From: Chloroflexaceae bacterium
GTDB taxonomy: Bacteria > Chloroflexota > Chloroflexia > Chloroflexales > Chloroflexaceae
NCBI GenBank assembly: GCA_025057155.1
Contig: JANWYD010000006.1
Location: 1 to 64,000, forward strand
DNA length: 64,000 nt
Direction of reading: 5' to 3'
Shown: in pieces, positions 60,262 through 64,000 of the stretch
Position numbering within the stretch: the first letter of the stretch is position 1
Layout of the letters: every line of letters starts with the position of its first letter
Made by a program: the position numbers and the translations under genes
The notes under the pieces: model-generated
Database searches by the model: none
Told to the model about the DNA's origin: nothing
The model's input: the letters and a program-made list of their open reading frames with translations, nothing else

Positions 60262-61974
60262 ATGAGCAGCACGACCGTTGATCGCTCTGGACCGGATGCG
60301 CATCCAACCCCTGGCGATGAGCTTGCCTCCGAGCAGCGGGCGGCGCTCGACGCGGCGCTGGAGGAACTGCGCGCCTATGCCGGCGCCTGGGCGCGCCTCG
60401 GCCCCGCGCAGCGCGGCGCTCTGCTCGATGAGGTGCTGGCGGGCCTGGTTCGCGTCGGGCCGCGCATCGTGGAAGCCGCGCTGGAGGCTAAGGGCCTGCC
60501 GTCCGGCGGCCACGCCGAGGGCGAGGAGTGGCTCAACGTGGCCACGTATGTGCGCTACGCCCGCCTGCTCCGCCGCTCCCTGGCCGAGATTGAGCGCCAC
60601 GGTCATCCCCGGCTGCCCCACCCGCCATACTATGGCCCCGGCGACCAGGCCGTGACGCGGGTCTATCCCGATGACATTTATGAAGAATTGACCCACCCCG
60701 GCATGCACGCCGAAGTATGGATGCGGCCAGGCGTCTCGCTGGAGGAGACCATCGCCACCCAGGCATGGGCCTACCGCGCGCCGCACGCCGGCCAGGTGGC
60801 GGCTGTACTCGGCGCGGGGAGCCTTTCGTCCCTCATCCCTCTGGACATCCTCTACCAGCTCTTCGTTGAGGGCCGCGTGGTGGCCTTCAAGTTCAGCCCG
60901 CTCAACGCCTACCTTGAGCCGCTCTTCGCCGAGGCCTTCATGCCGCTGATCGCCAGCGGCTACCTGCGCCTGCTCCCCGGCGGGGCCATGGTCGGCTTCT
61001 ACCTGGCCCACCACCCCGCCGTTGATCACGTCCATCTCACCGGCTCGCGCGAGACCTGCGAACGGCTCCTGGCAGGCCCCCCGCCTCTGGCTCGCCCGCT
61101 CACCGCGGAACTGGGCAATGTGACGCCGGTGATCATCGTCCCTGGCCCCTGGAAGCCCGCCGAACTGGAAATGCAGGCCCGCGCCCTTGCCACCTGGGCC
61201 GTTTTTAACGGCGGCTTTCTCTGCTATGCCCCGCGGGTGATCATCCAGCAGCGGCAGTGGGCGCTGCGCCACGAGTTCCTGGGGCGTTTCGAGCAGATCC
61301 TCGCCGCCACCCCTACCCGCCGCGCCTGGCATCCCGGCAGCGAGGCGACCTTCGCTGCCGTCCTGGCCGGGCATAGCGATGTTCGCCGCCTGGGTCTCCC
61401 TGGCAAGGATGAGTTGCCCTGGACCCTGGCGCCCAACCTCGATCCTGAGGAGCGCAATGAGCCGCTCTTTACTCGCGAGCACTTCGGGCCGTTTATAGCC
61501 GAGACCGCGCTCGACGCGCCCGATGTGGCCGGCTTCATTGACCGGGCGGTGGTCTTCGCCAACGAGCGGCTGTGGGGCCGGCTCGCCGCCGCGATCGTGG
61601 TGCATCCGGAAACACTGCGCGATCCACGGGTGCGCGCAGCCTACGAGCGGGCTTTGTTCGATCTCTGTTATGGCGTCATCACCGTGAACACGCATCCGGG
61701 ATGGAACCACTACGCCGGCCTGACGACCTGGGGAGTCTTTCCGGCCTCCCCGGAGCACGACCCCTTCGCCGGGGCGGGCACAGTGGGCAATGCGCTCATG
61801 TTTCGCTCGCCCGAGAAGTCGGTGCTCACCGCCCGGTTCCATTCGCCGCTTAACCCAATGCTGCTCGGCTCGCAGGCCATGCCCCTGGTCGCCCGGCGCC
61901 TGGCCGAGGCCCAGGCGCATCCCTCGGCGCGGACGCTGGCTCAGTTGACGCTGGCTTCCTTCCCGCTACGGTAG
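60262..61974 (+). CDS. Aldehyde dehydrogenase-superfamily protein
   Basis: A 570-residue ALDH-fold enzyme. The NAD-site region is VAFKFSPLNAYLEP (in place of the usual KPS), the general base sits in TAELGNVTPVIIVP and the nucleophile is Cys321 in FNGGFLCYAPRVII. HVHLTGSRETCERLLA matches the conserved FTGS segment. It is longer than standard ALDHs (about 500), with an extra helical N-terminus (about 1-110), and the C-terminal segment GVITVNTHPGWNHYAGLTTWGVFP differs from common families, so the substrate is unclear. AAGGAGG gives a strong start. Confidence 0.85.
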   Translation: MSSTTVDRSGPDAHPTPGDELASEQRAALDAALEELRAYAGAWARLGPAQRGALLDEVLAGLVRVGPRIVEAALEAKGLPSGGHAEGEEWLNVATYVRYARLLRRSLAEIERHGHPRLPHPPYYGPGDQAVTRVYPDDIYEELTHPGMHAEVWMRPGVSLEETIATQAWAYRAPHAGQVAAVLGAGSLSSLIPLDILYQLFVEGRVVAFKFSPLNAYLEPLFAEAFMPLIASGYLRLLPGGAMVGFYLAHHPAVDHVHLTGSRETCERLLAGPPPLARPLTAELGNVTPVIIVPGPWKPAELEMQARALATWAVFNGGFLCYAPRVIIQQRQWALRHEFLGRFEQILAATPTRRAWHPGSEATFAAVLAGHSDVRRLGLPGKDELPWTLAPNLDPEERNEPLFTREHFGPFIAETALDAPDVAGFIDRAVVFANERLWGRLAAAIVVHPETLRDPRVRAAYERALFDLCYGVITVNTHPGWNHYAGLTTWGVFPASPEHDPFAGAGTVGNALMFRSPEKSVLTARFHSPLNPMLLGSQAMPLVARRLAEAQAHPSARTLAQLTLASFPLR

Positions 61975-62071
61975 CACAACCCTCCGGATCGTGCGCGCCC
62001 TACGTGCAACTCTCCAGGTTGCGTGCAGGGCGCATCGGGCTGCGCGTGGCAGAAGAAACCCGCTTGTCTCA

Positions 62072-62077
62072 TATAAT
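62072..62077 (+). promoter_or_regulatory. TATAAT box before the MDR gene
   Basis: An exact TATAAT in CTCATATAATGAAGCG, 164 bp upstream of the next start codon; no convincing -35. Confidence 0.4.
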
Positions 62078-62205
62078 GAAGCGAGAGGCCCGCTCTGCCA
62101 GCAGGGAACGAACGGTCCTGACTCGCCCCGGCAAGCGAGGCTATAGAGAACCCCGGTCGCGCCGGGTCCATCAGCGCCAGCGCATTGCCAGTCGGAGTTG
62201 ATCTG

Positions 62206-62239
62206 CAATCCAAAATCCAAAATCTAAAATCCAAAATCG
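62206..62239. repeat. AATCCAAA octamer array at the MDR start
   Basis: Four units ending AAAATCGC two bases before the ATG at 62242, leaving no room for a Shine-Dalgarno sequence. Confidence 0.7.
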
Positions 62240-62241
62240 CC

Positions 62242-63264
62242 ATGCGTTCCTACAACGCCCAGGCTGTCTGGATCACCGCCCCGCGTCAGGTCGCGATCCG
62301 CAGCGAAACCGTGCCGCCTCCCGGCCCCGATCAAGTGCGGATCGCGGCTCTGTGCTCGGCGATCAGCCACGGCACCGAGATGCTGGTCTACCGCGGGCAG
62401 GTTGATCCCGCCCTGCCCCTGGATCTGCCGACCCTGGCCGGCAGTTTCGCCTTTCCGATCAAGTACGGCTACGCCAGTGCGGGTCGCGTGCTGGACGTGG
62501 GCGCGGCGGTGCGCCACCTGGCTCCCGGCGATCTTGTCTTCGCCCTGCATCCGCACCAGAGCCTCTACGTGGCTCCGGCCGCTCTGGTGACGCGCCTGCC
62601 TGGGGATCTCGATCCGGCCCTGGGGGTGTTCTTCGCCAACACGGAGACCGCGCTCAACGTGGCCCACGACGCCGCACCGCGTCTGGGCGAGACGGCAGTG
62701 GTCTTCGGGCAGGGCGTGGTGGGGTTGCTCGTCACCCAGACGCTGCGGCTGGCCGGGGCGTCACGAGTGATCGCCGTGGAGCCTGACCCGGCCCGCCGCG
62801 ACCTGGCCCTGGCGGTGGGCGCCGACGCGGCCCTGGCCCCCGGCCCGGATCTGCTCGAGGCGCTGCGGGCCCACAACGACGGCCGGCTGGCCGATCTGGC
62901 CGTCGAGGTTAGCGGCGCTCCCGCCGCCTTGCAGGCGGCCATTGACACCGTGCTGGACGAGGGCACGGTAGTGGTGGCCTCGTGGTACGGGCGCAAGCCC
63001 GTGACGCTCGACCTGGGCGGGCGGTTTCACCGCGGGCGCCTGCGGCTGCGCTCATCGCAGGTCGGGCGCCTGGCGCCGGAAACGGCCCCGCGCTGGGATC
63101 ATGCCCGCCGCGCGGCCACGGTGGCCGCGCTGCTGCCCCGGCTGCGCCTGGCCCCCCTGCAGGGGCCGCGCCTGCCCCTTGAACGCGCCGACGAGGCCTA
63201 CCGCCTGGTTGACACTGGCGGCGCGGTGCAGGTAACGATAACGTATACCGCCGATTCCCCATAA
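62242..63264 (+). CDS. MDR-family dehydrogenase without zinc ligands (BchC-like)
   Basis: A 340-residue medium-chain dehydrogenase. The GroES-like half has CSAISHGTEMLVYRGQ (about 38-53), where the usual catalytic Cys is Ser, and YGYASAGRVLDVG, where the GHE histidine is absent. The same ISxGTE pattern is found in BchC and other zinc-less MDR enzymes. The Rossmann half is VVFGQGVVGLLVTQTLRLAGASRVIAVEPDPARR (about 154-187). NAD(P)H is the expected cofactor. BchC itself (bacteriochlorophyllide dehydrogenase) is possible but unproved. No Shine-Dalgarno; the octamer array fills that place. Confidence 0.8.
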   Translation: MRSYNAQAVWITAPRQVAIRSETVPPPGPDQVRIAALCSAISHGTEMLVYRGQVDPALPLDLPTLAGSFAFPIKYGYASAGRVLDVGAAVRHLAPGDLVFALHPHQSLYVAPAALVTRLPGDLDPALGVFFANTETALNVAHDAAPRLGETAVVFGQGVVGLLVTQTLRLAGASRVIAVEPDPARRDLALAVGADAALAPGPDLLEALRAHNDGRLADLAVEVSGAPAALQAAIDTVLDEGTVVVASWYGRKPVTLDLGGRFHRGRLRLRSSQVGRLAPETAPRWDHARRAATVAALLPRLRLAPLQGPRLPLERADEAYRLVDTGGAVQVTITYTADSP

Positions 63265-63285
63265 TCCCCGCCCCGTTCCTCGTGG

Positions 63286-63291
63286 TATACT
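63286..63291 (+). promoter_or_regulatory. Extended -10 promoter box for sfsA
   Basis: TGGTATACT, an extended -10, lies 46 bp before the sfsA start codon. The -35 region is not clear. Confidence 0.5.
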
Positions 63292-63336
63292 AGGCACCGG
63301 ATGTGATGCGAACCGACCCGCCGCTCAGGATCAGCT

Positions 63337-64000
63337 ATGCCTGTCCGTGTGCCCCTGACCTCCAGCGGACCGCTCGTTGAGGCGGAGTTTGTCTCCCGGC
63401 CCAATCAACTGGTAGTGGAAGCTCGCCTGGGGCGCCGGATGGTGCGCGCCCACCTGGCCGACCGGGGGCGCCTGCTCGACCTGCTGGTTCCCGGCGCGCG
63501 GCTATTGCTGGCCCCCCGCGAGGAGATCGGCCGGAAGACCGGCTATCAGGTGGTTGGCGTATACCACAACGGCGAGCTCGTTTCTCTTGACACGCACCTG
63601 GCCAACCGGCTGGTGGTCGCAGCCCTGGCGGCCGGCGCCTTGCCGCAGTTCGCCCGCTATACCAAGGTGCAGCGGGAGGTGATGATCGGCGAGCACCGCT
63701 TCGATTTTCGTCTGAGCGAGGGCATCCATACCTGTATTGTCGAGGTCAAATCGGTCAGCAAAGTGGAGAATGGCCTGGCTCGCTTCCCCGACGCGCCGAC
63801 CGAGCGGGGCCGCCGCCAGGTGCAGGCTCTGACCCACATGGCCCGCAACGGGCAGCGCTGCGCCATTGTCTTTATCATTCAGCGCCACGCCGCCCGCGCT
63901 CTCGTTCCCGATGATGTGGACCCCGAGTTCGGACGCGCCTTCCGCAATGCCATTACCGCCGGGGTCGAGGTCTACGCCTATCTCTGTCCGCTTACGCCCG
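63337..64000 (+). CDS. sfsA: SfsA-family nuclease/regulator, cut by the window end
   Basis: An open frame from ATG 63337 continues past base 64000; 221 residues are visible of a family of about 230-240. SfsA hallmarks: [25 protein letters not shown] (about 36-60), [25 protein letters not shown] (Asp of the nuclease core), [29 protein letters not shown] (E-x-K motif) and [17 protein letters not shown]. The fold is a PD-(D/E)XK nuclease with an OB domain; E. coli SfsA was first described as a sugar-fermentation stimulator. The start lacks a clear Shine-Dalgarno sequence. Confidence 0.9.
   Translation, partial: MPVRVPLTSSGPLVEAEFVSRPNQLVVEARLGRRMVRAHLADRGRLLDLLVPGARLLLAPREEIGRKTGYQVVGVYHNGELVSLDTHLANRLVVAALAAGALPQFARYTKVQREVMIGEHRFDFRLSEGIHTCIVEVKSVSKVENGLARFPDAPTERGRRQVQALTHMARNGQRCAIVFIIQRHAARALVPDDVDPEFGRAFRNAITAGVEVYAYLCPLTP

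Overview
The window is high-GC (roughly two thirds G+C) bacterial chromosome with dense genes and intergenic spacers packed with small palindromic repeats. The gene content fits a filamentous Chloroflexota bacterium (Chloroflexia, Roseiflexus/Chloroflexus-like): class III PHA synthase, a papain plus caspase-like double protease, an MBG-domain surface protein ending in VYLPLLVRN, and lineage-typical hypotheticals. This assignment is inference; there is no rRNA gene in the window, and no tRNA gene or CRISPR array was seen by eye.

Layout. 1-2.4 kb is an AT-richer accessory stretch with two small pentapeptide-repeat genes, each followed by a 114-bp palindromic element, and a decayed VapBC pair. 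2.5-3.6 kb holds a CPBP protease and a small membrane protein. 3.7-9.9 kb (minus) is a maltodextrin locus: binding protein, two permeases, cytoplasmic GH13 hydrolase. 10.4-14.7 kb (minus) has a MarR regulator, a REC-GAF-histidine kinase and a conserved unknown. 14.9-17.4 kb (plus) has a cyclase-like lipoprotein, an HD protein and ScpA. 18.4-20.1 kb is the MBG surface protein. 20.4-24.9 kb (plus) has an MBL hydrolase, LarB, LarE and a membrane alpha/beta hydrolase. 25.4-32.3 kb (plus) has RecO, a PH-domain protein, purine nucleoside phosphorylase, the double protease and an M20 peptidase. 32.4-36.3 kb (minus) has MurJ and a PHA operon (phaE-like, phaC, phaB-like SDR) ending in a hairpin plus U-run terminator. 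36.6-42.6 kb (minus) is a glycan operon (GH35, GT2, GH2).

42.8-44.5 kb (minus) is a lower-GC restriction-modification module: a NotI-like nuclease with a four-cysteine metal site and a D12-class adenine methylase. 45-50.6 kb has an FGGY kinase and two tandem 600-residue M3 oligoendopeptidases. 51.8-53.8 kb is an NMT1/THI5-like ABC importer lacking an ATPase gene. 54-57.1 kb (minus) has a DUF4097 protein, a ParA ATPase and, overlapping it, an alpha/beta hydrolase without its nucleophile. 57.6-64 kb (plus) has a NYN ribonuclease, a SAM methyltransferase, a RibD-type reductase, an ALDH, a zinc-less MDR dehydrogenase and a truncated sfsA.

The most unusual layer is the spacer DNA: several families of non-coding inverted-repeat elements. 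One (about 172 bp, 17-bp terminal inverted repeats) occurs twice, both times inside another palindromic element and flanked by perfect 12-bp direct repeats, which is strong evidence of transposition. Octamer arrays (AATCCAAA type) form the translation-start regions of several genes.
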